Positions 38,531-49,279 of a DNA stretch of 64,000 nt are shown piece after piece; position 1 is the stretch's first letter; each line of letters starts with the position of its first letter. The DNA is from Altererythrobacter rubellus (GTDB lineage: Bacteria > Pseudomonadota > Alphaproteobacteria > Sphingomonadales > Sphingomonadaceae). The stretch covers positions 620,001 through 684,000 of the forward strand of contig NZ_CP127221.1 in assembly GCF_030284385.1 (NCBI RefSeq). The letters are read 5' to 3'. The notes below the pieces were generated by a model. The model did no database searches, was not told the DNA's origin, and saw only the letters and a program-made list of their open reading frames with translations. The translations under genes and the position numbers were made by a program.

Positions 38531-39556
38531 TCAGCCGCCGGGACGGGCCGTACTGGTCCAGACCCGAGGGCTCGCCACGCCGGCTTTCTCTGCGAAGCCA
38601 TCATAAAGTGCACGCGCAATCGAAGCGATCCGGGCTTCGCGAGCGCCCCGCGCGCCTTGACCGGTCACATAAATCGCAACAGCAATCGCATGTCCGTTCG
38701 GGCCTTCAAGAATTCCGATATCGCTGGACGTGTTGTTGAGCGAACCGGTCTTGTGCATCACTTGGACATAGCCCGGCATTTCGGCCGGAATCCGGCGCGT
38801 TCCCGTGCGGGTTTTTGCCATAGCGTCAAGGATCACTTGCCGGCTTTGGGCGGACAGGAACTTACCCTGATAGAGGCCTTGCAAAAGCTCTACCATGGCC
38901 TTGGGCGTGGCGGCATCGCGTGTGTCGATGTGTGCGGATGGATCGTACTCTCCATCATCGCGCACTAGAGTTGCGATATCTCGATTAATACTGAATTCTT
39001 TTATGCCTTGGCGACGCATCCAGTCGTTCACGGCTGCGGGTCCGCCAACCACACGCAGGAGCGCGTCAGTCGCGGGATTGCTCGATCGAGATATCATGAT
39101 CTCGATCAGCTCACTGGCCGGCATATAATTGCCTTCGCGAACCGGTGCAGCTCGCGAAGAAAACTTCGCTGAACGGACCGGGATCAACAGTGGAAACTCG
39201 CTTGTCAGCGAATACCGGCCTTGTTCAACCAGCTCCAGATAGGCAGCAGCCACGGCAATTTTACTGGTCGAAGCCAGCGGGAACAACTGATCGCCAAGTA
39301 CCGCAATCTCTTCACCAGTGTTAAGATTTATGGCAGCAACACCGATGCGGCCGCGGCTGCCGTCTGCCAGTTGCGCGATCCGCCGCTCGAAAGATGTCTC
39401 GTAGACGGCTTCGAAGCTCTCTGGTGCCCTGACCTCTGTGCCAAAGGTACTGTCGAAAGCGGCTTCGAGGTCGTTTGACTGCGCCAGAACTGGGCTTGCG
39501 ACAAACGCAATTGCGCCCAAGGCGGCGATCAGCGATTTTCCCAAAAACTGTTCCAT
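38531..39556 (-). CDS. Class A beta-lactamase-like serine hydrolase
   Basis: An exported 341-residue protein (signal peptide ending about residue 25, ASPVLA) of the beta-lactamase2 family. The nucleophile motif STSK is at 96-99, SxN is SSN at 158-160 where class A enzymes have SDN, and KTGS is at 269-272. The omega-loop region reads GEYDPSAHIDTRDAATPKAM and lacks the canonical ExxLN, though Glu203 lies close to where the general base would be. It may be a weak or unusual beta-lactamase, or a penicillin-binding carboxypeptidase-like hydrolase. Activity cannot be predicted. It stands alone. Confidence 0.8.
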   Translation of the reverse strand: MEQFLGKSLIAALGAIAFVASPVLAQSNDLEAAFDSTFGTEVRAPESFEAVYETSFERRIAQLADGSRGRIGVAAINLNTGEEIAVLGDQLFPLASTSKIAVAAAYLELVEQGRYSLTSEFPLLIPVRSAKFSSRAAPVREGNYMPASELIEIMISRSSNPATDALLRVVGGPAAVNDWMRRQGIKEFSINRDIATLVRDDGEYDPSAHIDTRDAATPKAMVELLQGLYQGKFLSAQSRQVILDAMAKTRTGTRRIPAEMPGYVQVMHKTGSLNNTSSDIGILEGPNGHAIAVAIYVTGQGARGAREARIASIARALYDGFAEKAGVASPRVWTSTARPGG

Positions 39557-39857
39557 ACTCGGTGAACTATCCTGTTTTGTGTTGTTGGGAGATTAACAGA
39601 CCGGGATTCGCCTAGGCAAGCATTGAAGCAATTCGGGGCGACCGGATGTTCCGGAGATGCGACCGGATTCCTGCAAAATGTAAGGAACCACTGGGCTATG
39701 CATGTCGTTTGCAGAGTGACGCCAATCGTTTTCATAGATATTGGCGCATTTGCGCAGGGCCGGGGTCTAGCGGGTTTGCGGGGTTGGCCATATTCTGGCT
39801 TTGAGTGCGGGCATGCTGTGGCGGCATGCTTGATATTTGAGAGAATTGGGTTTTTGC
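39557..39857. other. Intergenic region between two divergent exported-protein genes
   Basis: 301 bases without a supported gene. It must hold the promoters of the beta-lactamase-like gene (left) and of the DUF305 protein (right). An inverted repeat GCATGC-N7-GCATGC lies near 39811-39829, about 30 bases before the DUF305 start. I see no convincing -35/-10 pair. Confidence 0.5.
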
Positions 39858-42089
39858 ATGAATATTGATCGCGTCAGCCTGTCATCGGCAGGTATGAAGG
39901 CTGCTGTTGCCGCGCTGATGGTAAGCAGTTCCACCGCTGCATTTGCGCAAGGTGTTCCAATCGTGAAGCCGGGTGCGCCCGGTGAACGGAACACCGTTCT
40001 GACAGTCGAACAGGCGAGCCAGCTTGCCGGTGCGACCTATACGCCTGCCGATGTCGATTTCATGCAGGGCATGATCGTCCACCACCAGCAAGCTGTTGAG
40101 ATGGCCGCGCTGGTTGATGGCCGTACCAATAATGAAGATATCGTCGCGCTCGCCGGCCGGATCAATGCGAGCCAGAAGGACGAGATTGATTTCATGGCCG
40201 GCTGGCTTACCGACCGCGGCGAGCCTGTGGCTATGCAGATGGCGCATCATGGTGGCGATCATTCAATGCATCATGGGCACCACGAGATGATGGGCATGGC
40301 AACGCCGGCTCAAATGGCAGAGCTCGCCGCGTCTAGCGGCACGGCTTTTGACCGCCTGTTTTTGCAACTCATGATCCGTCATCATGCTGGAGCAATTGAT
40401 ATGGTCGATGATCTGCACAGCCAGCCAGGCGCTGCTTATGAGCCTGTGATGTTTGAGTTCACAAACGATGTTGCGGGCGATCAGAAGACTGAAGTCGAAC
40501 GGATGAACGAATTGCTTGCCGGGCTGTCAGATGATCCGCGTGCCACGCTAGCTGCAGGTTTCCGTGACGCAGGTGAAGCGATCAGCAATCTGCGCTTGGT
40601 CACTGCAATGCCGAAGCCAGCTGGATTCTTTGATCCTGCAAATCCGGCTGGTCTTCAGCCGCGCATCGAAGATGATGATGAAGAGGATGCAAACCAAGAC
40701 AGTGCGGACGATGGTGAAGAGGCGGAACCCCGCTTCAGTAGTCGTTCTTCGCCACTGGATTTTGCAAACACCGATATCGCGTTTTCCGGTAATATGATGG
40801 TCGCGGGCAATTATCACGGCTTCAACGCTTATGAATTGGGCGAAGATGGCGTTCCAACGCTGGTCAGTTCGATTGTGTGCCCGGGCGGACAAGGTGACGT
40901 TTCCATCGTCGGCGACATTCTCGTGATGAGTGTCCAGGACAGCCGCGCACGGCTCGATTGCGGGCTCGAAGGGGTTCAGGGCGATGTCAATGAAGAACGC
41001 TTCCGTGGTGTTCGCGTTTTCGACATTTCCGATATTCGCAATCCTGTGCAAGTCGGGCAGGTGCAGACCTGCCGCGGCTCGCACACGCACTCGATTGTCG
41101 ATGCCAATGATGAACGCATAGTGCTCTATAACTCGGGCACCTCTTATGTTCGCGACGATGAAGAGCTGGAGGGTTGCTTCAACAGTGCTGGCGATGAAAC
41201 TGCGCTGTTCAGCATTGACGTGATCGAGATCCCGCTCGCTGATCCGTCTGCTGCTCGCATCACGTCAAGCCCTCGCGTATTTGCAAAGGGTGGTAATATT
41301 GCGGGCCTGTGGCGTGGCGGTGACCATGGCGATGGAACGCAGGAAACCAGTGATACGAACCAGTGCCATGACATCACTGTTTTCCCGTCGTTGAACCTCG
41401 CGGCTGGTGCGTGTTCAGGCAATGGGATCATCATGGATATATCCGATCCATACAATCCGCAGCGTATCGACGATGTCACTGACACTGGCTTCGCCTATTG
41501 GCACTCGGCCACATTCAACAATGATGGTACCAAGGTGCTGTTCACGGATGAATGGGGTGGCGGTGGCCGCCCGCGCTGCCAGGCTGGTGACCCGATGAAC
41601 TGGGGCGCCAACGCAATCTATGAAGTGGTAAATGGCAAGCTAGAGTTCCGCAGCAATTACAAGCTGCCTGCACCACAAAGCAGCAAGGAAAACTGCGTCG
41701 CTCATAACGGCTCGATTATCCCGGTGCCTGGGCGCGATATCTTCGTTCAGGCTTGGTATCAGGGCGGCATTTCAGTGATTGATTTCACGGACGCAAAGAA
41801 CCCGAAAGAGATCGCCTTTTTTGATCGTGGACCAATCGACAACGACCAGTTGATAACGGGGGGCTATTGGTCGGCCTATTGGTACAATGGCCGTATCTAT
41901 GCGACCGAGATTACTCGCGGACTTGACGTCTTTGCGCTTGAGCCGAGTGAATTCCTGACGGCAGAGGAAATTGCTGCAGCCGAAGCCGCACAATATCCGG
42001 GTGATGTGTTCAATCCGCAAACGCAGACGCAGGTAACCTGGTCTGACGAGGTGCTCGAAATGGTCCAGGCTAGCCGTAAGGGCGGTTGA
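39858..42089 (+). CDS. Exported protein with two DUF305 domains and an LVIVD-type beta-propeller
   Basis: A 743-residue secreted or periplasmic protein (signal peptide about 1-31). Residues 62-125 and 160-222 each form a DUF305 four-helix unit with the HH signature (MIVHHQQAVEMA and MIRHHAGAIDMV). They are joined by a Met/His-rich linker (MAHHGGDHSMHHGHHEMM) typical of copper-binding segments. An acidic spacer (about 270-292) leads to a large domain of LVIVD-like repeats (residues about 300-710: VFDISDIRNPVQVG, IMDISDPYNPQRID, VIDFTDAKNPKEIA), predicted to be a beta-propeller with several cysteines. ATG 39858 starts the signal peptide. A terminator follows. A role in metal handling or envelope stress is inferred, not shown. 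Confidence 0.85.
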   Translation: MNIDRVSLSSAGMKAAVAALMVSSSTAAFAQGVPIVKPGAPGERNTVLTVEQASQLAGATYTPADVDFMQGMIVHHQQAVEMAALVDGRTNNEDIVALAGRINASQKDEIDFMAGWLTDRGEPVAMQMAHHGGDHSMHHGHHEMMGMATPAQMAELAASSGTAFDRLFLQLMIRHHAGAIDMVDDLHSQPGAAYEPVMFEFTNDVAGDQKTEVERMNELLAGLSDDPRATLAAGFRDAGEAISNLRLVTAMPKPAGFFDPANPAGLQPRIEDDDEEDANQDSADDGEEAEPRFSSRSSPLDFANTDIAFSGNMMVAGNYHGFNAYELGEDGVPTLVSSIVCPGGQGDVSIVGDILVMSVQDSRARLDCGLEGVQGDVNEERFRGVRVFDISDIRNPVQVGQVQTCRGSHTHSIVDANDERIVLYNSGTSYVRDDEELEGCFNSAGDETALFSIDVIEIPLADPSAARITSSPRVFAKGGNIAGLWRGGDHGDGTQETSDTNQCHDITVFPSLNLAAGACSGNGIIMDISDPYNPQRIDDVTDTGFAYWHSATFNNDGTKVLFTDEWGGGGRPRCQAGDPMNWGANAIYEVVNGKLEFRSNYKLPAPQSSKENCVAHNGSIIPVPGRDIFVQAWYQGGISVIDFTDAKNPKEIAFFDRGPIDNDQLITGGYWSAYWYNGRIYATEITRGLDVFALEPSEFLTAEEIAAAEAAQYPGDVFNPQTQTQVTWSDEVLEMVQASRKGG

Positions 42090-42115
42090 TCTGTTTGTTC
42101 AATGACTGGTTTGAG

Positions 42116-42142
42116 AAGGGCCGGAGCTTTCCGGCCCTTTTT
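42116..42142 (+). terminator. Rho-independent terminator after the DUF305-propeller gene
   Basis: AAGGGCCGG / CCGGCCCTT stem with an AGCTTT loop and a T-run, 27 bases after the stop codon. Confidence 0.9.
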
Positions 42143-42158
42143 CTTGCCCGCTGACAGG

Positions 42159-42470
42159 TCAGGCTGCGTCGATTGCGGCTTCGATCTTATCGATCGGCAG
42201 ACCAGTCAATGTCTTGTCGATTTCGCCGGCAAGTTTGCTGCGAAGCTCTGTATGATAATGCTGGCGCATTTCACCAAGGGTCTTTGGGTCAGCAATTACC
42301 AGCACCTCTTCAATCTGCCCGCCGATGGCTTTCTGATTGAGCCATTCGGCAGCCGCGGCACCGTGAGCCAGTTCATCAAGCTGCGTTCGCCCTAACATCT
42401 ACCCCAGTTGATCCTGATGCCGCACACCCGCGCTGAAATTGGTCGCCTTCAAATCGGGCGTTTCGACCAA
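42159..42470 (-). pseudogene. Remnant of a host attachment protein family gene
   Basis: Read on the minus strand, the frame gives VETPDLKATNFSAGVRHQDQ, then LG and TAG (42399-42401), and at once continues in the same frame with LGRTQLDELAHGAAAAEWLN, VLVIADPKTLGEMRQHYHTE and EIDKTLTGLPIDKIEAAI. This is the family known as host attachment protein (PF10116). The first 25-30 residues expected are replaced by the groEL terminator. It is therefore cut at the 5' end and has an in-frame stop. A short product from ATG 42398 (79 residues) is possible but has no clear ribosome site. Confidence 0.7.
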
Positions 42471-42472
42471 CG

Positions 42473-42504
42473 AAAAACCCCGCGGGACGAAAGTCCCACG
42501 GGGC
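42473..42504 (-). terminator. Rho-independent terminator of groESL
   Basis: On the minus strand, a stem of eleven pairs with one mismatch (CCCCGTGGGAC / GTCCCGCGGGG), a TTTC loop and five T follow groEL by about 35 bases. Confidence 0.92.
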
Positions 42505-42539
42505 TCTTCTTTTTCAGCTTTTGAAGCGTGTGGGTTGGC

Positions 42540-44216
<1,677 letters not shown>

Positions 44217-44255
44217 TCAAATGAAAGAGGGAAAAGCGTGTGGGTGTCCGGCTGA

Positions 44256-44543
44256 TCAGCCGATGATCCCCATAATGTCGCTTTCCTTCATGATCAGCAG
44301 GTCTTCACCGTCGAGTTTGACTTCGGTGCCGGACCATTTGCCGAACAGGATGCGGTCGCCAGCTTTGACGTCCAGTGCAACACGGTTACCTGAATCGTCA
44401 CGGGTGCCTTCGCCAACGGAGACGATTTCGCCTTCGCTTGGCTTTTCCTGAGCGCTGTCTGGGATAATGATGCCGCCAGCGGTTTTCTGGTCGGCTTCGA
44501 TGCGACGGACCAATACACGGTCGTGCAGCGGACGAAATGCCAT
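44256..44543 (-). CDS. groES: Co-chaperonin GroES
   Basis: Lid of the GroEL chamber, 95 residues. It shows the family start [27 protein letters not shown] with the mobile loop, and the end [26 protein letters not shown]. The heat-shock unit groES-groEL is regulated from a CIRCE element 37 bases before the ATG. Confidence 0.98.
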   Translation of the reverse strand: MAFRPLHDRVLVRRIEADQKTAGGIIIPDSAQEKPSEGEIVSVGEGTRDDSGNRVALDVKAGDRILFGKWSGTEVKLDGEDLLIMKESDIMGIIG

Positions 44544-44580
44544 GGTAATGACCTTTCTTGCTTGGGTTGATAATCACGAA

Positions 44581-44607
44581 TTGGCACTCTCCTTGTGAGA
44601 GTGCCAG
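44581..44607. promoter_or_regulatory. CIRCE operator (HrcA site) of groESL
   Basis: TTGGCACTC and GAGTGCCAG face each other across nine bases, against the consensus TTAGCACTC-N9-GAGTGCTAA. HrcA represses groE through this element in alphaproteobacteria. Here it overlaps the predicted transcription start. Confidence 0.93.
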
Positions 44608-44615
44608 CGAGGGGG

Positions 44616-44644
44616 TAAATGGGTGCGCCAGCTGCATGAGTCAA
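44616..44644 (-). promoter_or_regulatory. Likely groESL promoter
   Basis: On the minus strand TTGACT and CATTTA are 17 bases apart, directly upstream of the CIRCE element. A sigma-32 promoter in the same place is possible. Confidence 0.55.
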
Positions 44645-44682
44645 CAGCTTGCCCAACAAATTTTTTCAGAATTTTCGGTCGT

Positions 44683-46074
44683 TCAGGCCGATCGAAGCGT
44701 CAGCCTGATCCGTTCGCGCAACATCCAGCGCCAGGTAAGCAGGACCGCTGCGAACGCTAGGCCCGTTGCCAGCCCGATCCATAGGCCAACACCGGCAAGA
44801 TTTGTGAAGGAACCAAGCACGAAGGCAAGGCCAAATCCAGGCACCCAATAGCTGAATATTGCAATCCACATCGGCACGCGAGTGTCCTGCAGGCCTCGCA
44901 ATGCTCCAGCAGCAACCGCTTGCAGGCCATCGACCAATTGGAAGGCTGCCGCGAGCACCAAATACTGCAGCGCAAACCCGACCAGCGCTGCATTCTTGGG
45001 GTCATCTATGTCGACATAGATGCGCAGCAGCGGCTCGGGAATGAAAACCATTGCCAAAGCGGTGAACGCCATAAAGCCGGTTCCGATTGTCAACGCGACC
45101 CAGCCAGCCAGCTTGATCCCGTCCTTGTCTCTTGCGCCATAGGCATATCCCACCCGAATGGTTGCGGCCTGTCCCACGCCGAACGGAACCTGGAATGCCA
45201 GTGCGGCGATATTGAGCGCGACGATATGACCGGCCAGCTCGGCCGCACCAATTCGGCCCATCAAGAATGCGGCGGCACTGAAAACGCCTGCTTCCGCCGC
45301 AACGGTCAACGCAATCGGTGTGCCGATGCGCACGATCCGCCAGAAACGTTTCCAGTCGGGGCGCCAGAAGCGGTGGAAGATGCGATAGCGCGCCAGCTTA
45401 GGGAAGATGAGGATCACCAAGATGTACGCACCCAGGGTAATCAAGGTCGTGATGATCGTAGCGACCGCCGCACCGGTCAGCCCCATCTCTGGTGCACCGA
45501 GGTTGCCGAAAATGAAGGCGTAGTTGGCTATGGCGTTCACAGGAATACCAAGCGCAGTGATCGCCGTTGCAAACACAGGCCAGCCGAGCGCCGATACATA
45601 GTTGCGCAAGACTGACGCGAGCAGCATCGGCATAAGCGAGAATACGACCAAGGAGTTGTACTCAAGCGCGAGCGCGATGATACTTGGGTCTTGGCCGGTT
45701 ACGCGCATGACGGGGCCAAGCAGCGACGCAAGGCCCATGCCTAATATCCCTGTGACGAGCGCTACCCAAAGGGCCATGCGAGTGGCGCGGCGTACTGGTC
45801 TTAGCGAACGGCCTTTCGCGCCAATAGCTTCGGCAATCAGTGGTGCAACCGCACCCGAAAGCGACGCCAAGGACCATACGATCAGCCCGAATAAGCCCGC
45901 AACAAGGCCAGATGCCGCAAGCGGTGCTTCACCTAGCCGCGCGATAAAAATGACATCCACCATGTAGATGCCCATTTGCATAAGATTGGCGAGCACCAGC
46001 GGCCATGCGAGCTTGAACATCTCGCCGGTTTCCTTGCGCCATGAGGGCGTATCAAGATGCTCTGTCTCACGCAT
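44683..46074 (-). CDS. MATE family multidrug exporter
   Basis: A 463-residue inner-membrane protein with twelve predicted helices in two similar halves, the MATE layout. The first helix region (FKLAWPLVLANLMQMGIYMVDVIFIARLG) and the matching segment in the second half (GTPIALTVAAEAGVFSAAAFLMGRIG) carry the family patterns of NorM-like Na+- or H+-coupled drug exporters. Substrate cannot be stated. It lies directly upstream of groES on the same strand but separated by the groESL promoter. Confidence 0.9.
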   Translation of the reverse strand: MRETEHLDTPSWRKETGEMFKLAWPLVLANLMQMGIYMVDVIFIARLGEAPLAASGLVAGLFGLIVWSLASLSGAVAPLIAEAIGAKGRSLRPVRRATRMALWVALVTGILGMGLASLLGPVMRVTGQDPSIIALALEYNSLVVFSLMPMLLASVLRNYVSALGWPVFATAITALGIPVNAIANYAFIFGNLGAPEMGLTGAAVATIITTLITLGAYILVILIFPKLARYRIFHRFWRPDWKRFWRIVRIGTPIALTVAAEAGVFSAAAFLMGRIGAAELAGHIVALNIAALAFQVPFGVGQAATIRVGYAYGARDKDGIKLAGWVALTIGTGFMAFTALAMVFIPEPLLRIYVDIDDPKNAALVGFALQYLVLAAAFQLVDGLQAVAAGALRGLQDTRVPMWIAIFSYWVPGFGLAFVLGSFTNLAGVGLWIGLATGLAFAAVLLTWRWMLRERIRLTLRSA

Positions 46075-46317
46075 GAAGCCGGATCGGATATATGCGTGGG
46101 CGCGTCTGTCAAAGCTTGTTGTAGCAGCCGGCGAAACTTAGCGCGCGTGCTGCGGCATAGCGGTTACACCGCCATCAAAGATCAGGAAGTCCGCAGGCAG
46201 ATCGAAATCGAACTAGCGGAAGATCATTTGGTTCGATGGCGCTTTCAATTTGCCTAGAATGCGAAGGCGCACTAGCCTGCCGCTCACAAGGGTCGCGCTC
46301 TGAGAGGAATCCGTTTG

Positions 46318-47207
46318 ATGACGAGCATGCCGACACGTTCACGCATCTATTAAAATCATTATCTGGATTCGACGCGGTGGAATTGGTTCACTCCGCGTGA
46401 TGACGATATCGTGGTCGCAACGTCGCATAAGGCCGGAACGACCTTGATGCAGACAATTGTCGGCAACCTCCTTTTTCCGGACGGTGATTTGCCCGGGCCC
46501 GCTTCGTTCATCTCCCCTTGGCTTGATTTCCGGCCTATTCCTCTGGAAATGGTGTTCGGTCAACTCGAAGCGCAAGTACACCGCCGCTATATCAAGACAC
46601 ACACTCCGCTAGACGGGCTTCCGTATTTCCCCGAAGCGAAGTACCTGTGCGTGAGCCGCGATCCCCGCGATGTATTCATGTCCCTGCTCAACCATTGGGG
46701 AAGCCATACTTAAGAGTTCTCTGCCGCTGCAAACGGTCTGCCGGGCCGCGTCGGAGACGAGTTTCCCAGGTTCACCGGTCAGACGAAGCAGATCTGGCGG
46801 GATTGGATCACGCAAAGCTGGTTTGATTGGGAAATTGGCGGTTACCCCTATTGGTCGCATCTCAGTTATGCGCAAACCTTCTGGAATTTCTGGTACTTGC
46901 CCAACATCAAGCTCGTCCATTTCAACGATCTTCTAAGCGATCTGGACGGCCAGATGCGGGATATCGCCGATTTCCTTAATATCGAGGTGCCCGATGAATT
47001 GTGGGCGGATGTCGTGAAGCGCTGCACATTTGCTGAGGTCAAGAAAGACCCGTCGAAAGTGGTCCGAGAGAACATCTCCTTTGCTTTTAAGGGCGGGGCA
47101 GACACGTTCATTCACAAAGGCACCAACGGGCGCTGGCAATGCGCAAGCTTCCTGCAGATTATGCGCAGTGGCTGGAAAACGGCGGCCCTGTAAGAATGCA
47201 GGGATAG
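46318..47207 (+). pseudogene. Dead sulfotransferase gene
   Basis: From ATG 46318 one frame encodes a sulfotransferase with the PAPS-binding motifs TSHKAGTT (5'-phosphosulfate loop) and VSRDPRDVFMSLLNH (3'-phosphate loop). The same frame is interrupted by TAA at 46351-46353 and again at 46711-46713, with clear homology on both sides of each stop. After KGTNGRWQ (about 47130) the expected segment is missing and the normal C-terminus (MRKLPADYAQWLENG) is found in another frame. Two stops and an internal deletion rule out simple sequencing error. The start is preceded by GAGAGGAA. Confidence 0.85.
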
Positions 47208-47253
47208 TCGCACTAAACCGAGTGTCGTCATCTGGGTCGCTAAGAGACACCAA

Positions 47254-47283
47254 GAAAAAGGGCGGCACCTTGCGGTACCGCCC
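47254..47283 (-). terminator. Rho-independent terminator of rplJ-rplL
   Basis: On the minus strand a stem of ten pairs with one mismatch (GGGCGGTACC / GGTGCCGCCC), a GCAA loop and a TTTTT run follow rplL by about 84 bases. Confidence 0.9.
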
Positions 47284-47366
47284 CTCCATCTGCGGGCGCT
47301 TCAAGACACCCACAAAACTTAAGATCAAGATTGCTTGAGCGAGCCCAAGCAGTCCTGCAAACTCAA

Positions 47367-47744
47367 TTACTTGAGTTCGACAGTACCGCCAGCTGCTTCG
47401 ATCTTGCCTTTGATTTCTTCGGCTTCAGCCTTGTTGACGCCTTCTTTGAGAGGCTTAGGAGCGCCCTCAACGAGACCCTTGGCTTCGGTGAGGCCCAAGC
47501 CGGTGATGGCGCGGACTTCTTTGATGACCTGGATCTTCTTGCCACCGTCGCCGGTGAGAATGACGTCGAATTCGTCTTTTTCTTCAGCAGCAGCGCCGGC
47601 ATCGCCGCCGCCAGCAGGTGCAGCAACAGCGACAGCAGCAGCGGCGCTAACGCCCCATGCTTCTTCAAGTGCAGTTGCGAGTTCGGCTGCCTCAAGGACA
47701 GTCAGCTTCGAAAGTTCTTCAACAAGCTTGGCAATATCAGCCAT
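47367..47744 (-). CDS. rplL: 50S ribosomal protein L7/L12
   Basis: Stalk protein that recruits translation GTPases, 125 residues. The N-terminal dimer domain ([22 protein letters not shown]), an Ala/Gly-rich hinge and the C-terminal domain ([35 protein letters not shown]) are intact. It follows rplJ by 85 bases. In most bacteria rpoB lies next on the same strand; here it does not (see rpoB). Confidence 0.97.
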   Translation of the reverse strand: MADIAKLVEELSKLTVLEAAELATALEEAWGVSAAAAVAVAAPAGGGDAGAAAEEKDEFDVILTGDGGKKIQVIKEVRAITGLGLTEAKGLVEGAPKPLKEGVNKAEAEEIKGKIEAAGGTVELK

Positions 47745-47829
47745 GATGTCTTACTCCAATTGTGCGGGGCGGCCTATCCAGGTCACACCCCCAAAACGTG
47801 GTTCAAAATCGCGTTTGCGAAAGCGTCTC

Positions 47830-48345
47830 TTAAGCAGCGTCCTTGGCGCCGTAGGCACCGAAGACACGAGCAAGCTTGGCAGCCGGTGCGTTAACGACCT
47901 GAGCAACCTTGGTTGCAGGTGCGTTGACGAGGCCAACAAGTTTGCCGCGCAGTTCGTCGAGGCTTGGCATCGAGGCGAGCGCCCTGACACCTGCTTCGTC
48001 GAGAACCTGCGTGCCCATCGATCCACCAACGATTTCCAGCTTGTCGTTCGACTTTGCGAAATCGACAGCAGCCTTGGCGGCTGCGACCGGATCAGTTGAC
48101 CAGGCCAGTGCAGTCGGTCCGGTGAGAAACTCATCGAGACCGGCGTAATCGGTGTCTTTCAGGGCGAGCTTGGCGAGACGGTTCTTCGCAACCTTAAAGG
48201 ACGCACCAGCTTCACGCATCTTCCCGCGCAGTTCAGTGGACTGATCCACCGACAGGCCAAGATTGCGGGTGACAACCACCACGCCAACCTCGTTGAAGAC
48301 CGAGTTAAGCTGAGCGACCGCGTCGGCTTTTTGCGAACGATCCAT
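47830..48345 (-). CDS. rplJ: 50S ribosomal protein L10
   Basis: Base of the ribosomal stalk that binds 23S rRNA and several L7/L12 dimers, 171 residues. Motifs are VVVTRNLGLSVDQSTELRGKMREAGASFKVAKNRLAKLAL and the C-terminal helix for L12 binding. ATG 48345 has a strong AAGGAG six bases ahead; an in-frame ATG at 48372 overlaps it and is rejected. rplK and rplA do not precede it here. A structured leader lies upstream and is probably the site of L10 autoregulation. Confidence 0.95.
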   Translation of the reverse strand: MDRSQKADAVAQLNSVFNEVGVVVVTRNLGLSVDQSTELRGKMREAGASFKVAKNRLAKLALKDTDYAGLDEFLTGPTALAWSTDPVAAAKAAVDFAKSNDKLEIVGGSMGTQVLDEAGVRALASMPSLDELRGKLVGLVNAPATKVAQVVNAPAAKLARVFGAYGAKDAA

Positions 48346-48440
48346 GCCATACTCCTTCACTATGATCGCCATTGCACGAATGCTCCGGCGACCGGCTCAA
48401 ATTAGCCCCGAGGCTTATGCCCCGAAGCGAGTCCGTTGAT

Positions 48441-48507
48441 GGGGAAGGAGTGCCTGCGAAACAGGCGAAAGCAATGCACATTGCATCGCGAGAAATCTCG
48501 TTTCCCC
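48441..48507 (-). promoter_or_regulatory. Candidate L10 leader structure
   Basis: On the minus strand the outer stem GGGGAA / TTCCCC closes three inner hairpins (CGAGATTTCTCG, TGCAATGTGCA and GCCTGTTTCGCAGGC). This is the position where L10(L12)4 binds its own mRNA leader in other bacteria. The match is by structure and place, not by a sequence model. Confidence 0.5.
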
Positions 48508-48589
48508 GTCTAGGCTGGAAATTAAGAAGGCCCGATTGCCTTCACCAACTGTCTCGGACGGATGACCGCTCGAAAGCAGTCGGATCGCT

Positions 48590-48617
48590 CAATTAGCGGG
48601 ATTGGGTTCAGAGTCAA
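48590..48617 (-). promoter_or_regulatory. Possible rplJL promoter
   Basis: On the minus strand TTGACT is followed after 16 bases by TAATTG, giving a leader of about 240 bases that includes the folded region. The -10 is weak. Confidence 0.35.
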
Positions 48618-49023
48618 GCCAAATGCCCCCATCGGGCTGGATTGGCGGGTCAACGAATGGCATCTCGTACTTGCGTCATTTGTCGTTTAGCACCTGCCTA
48701 TGCCGCATCATCAAACCGCGCCTGTCCATCAAGCCGGTTCCTACCGGGCCTGGGACATGTCTGGCCCGGATCAGATTGCCGACCTTGCCTGGTATTGCCG
48801 GGTTGAGCATGGCCAGCCTGAAGTGCACCGGTTACTGCCCTTTTGTGAGCCATCGCTGGTCATTCGCCGCCGGTTTGATCGCGAGGGACGTGCGCTGGAT
48901 TGCCGCTTGCTGATCAGCCCGGCAATCCCAGATGGCGGTCGAATCAAAGCTAAGACTGGTGGTAAATTGACCCGAAATCAGGGTTCCGGATGCGCCTGAT
49001 AATTACCGCCGCAATATAGCCAT
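48618..49023. other. Gap between the rplJL and rpoBC units with a decayed reading frame
   Basis: About 400 bases between the two divergent promoters. Apart from the AraC-like fragment at 48700-48999 I see no gene, tRNA or repeat. In most genomes this place would hold no space at all, since rplL and rpoB lie close together. Confidence 0.5.
48700..48999 (+). pseudogene. Possible N-terminal fragment of an AraC-type regulator
   Basis: A 99-residue reading frame. Its middle part, about residues 20-80 (IADLAWYCRVEHGQ, then EVHRLLPFCEPSLVIRRRFD and LLISPAIPDGG), resembles the sensor domain of some AraC-family regulators. No helix-turn-helix follows, and the last 15 residues look like noise. I see no ribosome site. 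It may be a remnant left by the rearrangement that separated rplJL and rpoBC, or not a gene at all. Confidence 0.3.
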
Positions 49024-49052
49024 TTGACAGGCGTGCACTCCATTCCTATGTA
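49024..49052 (+). promoter_or_regulatory. Strong sigma-70 promoter for rpoBC
   Basis: TTGACA and TATGTA are 17 bases apart, with a start predicted near 49059 and a leader of roughly 235 bases. TAGCCATTTGACA recurs 34 bases downstream (49051-49063), giving a second -35-like box with no good -10. Confidence 0.65.
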
Positions 49053-49279
49053 GCCATTTGACATCAGCTTCGAGCAACTCCGATTCATGCGCGGGATTCG
49101 GTTTTAAGGATGGAAGCGATGGGTTCCATATTCGCGACGAACGATTGTGCTGCAGCAGCGCGCCGGAGAAGGCGTGCCTTTCGCTGCGGCCTTTTCTTGT
49201 GTCGTGACCCGGAGTCAAATTTCGCGTGACCGTTTGAGTTCACGAATAGTTAGCCAGCACCTGGCTGATGCATAAATCA

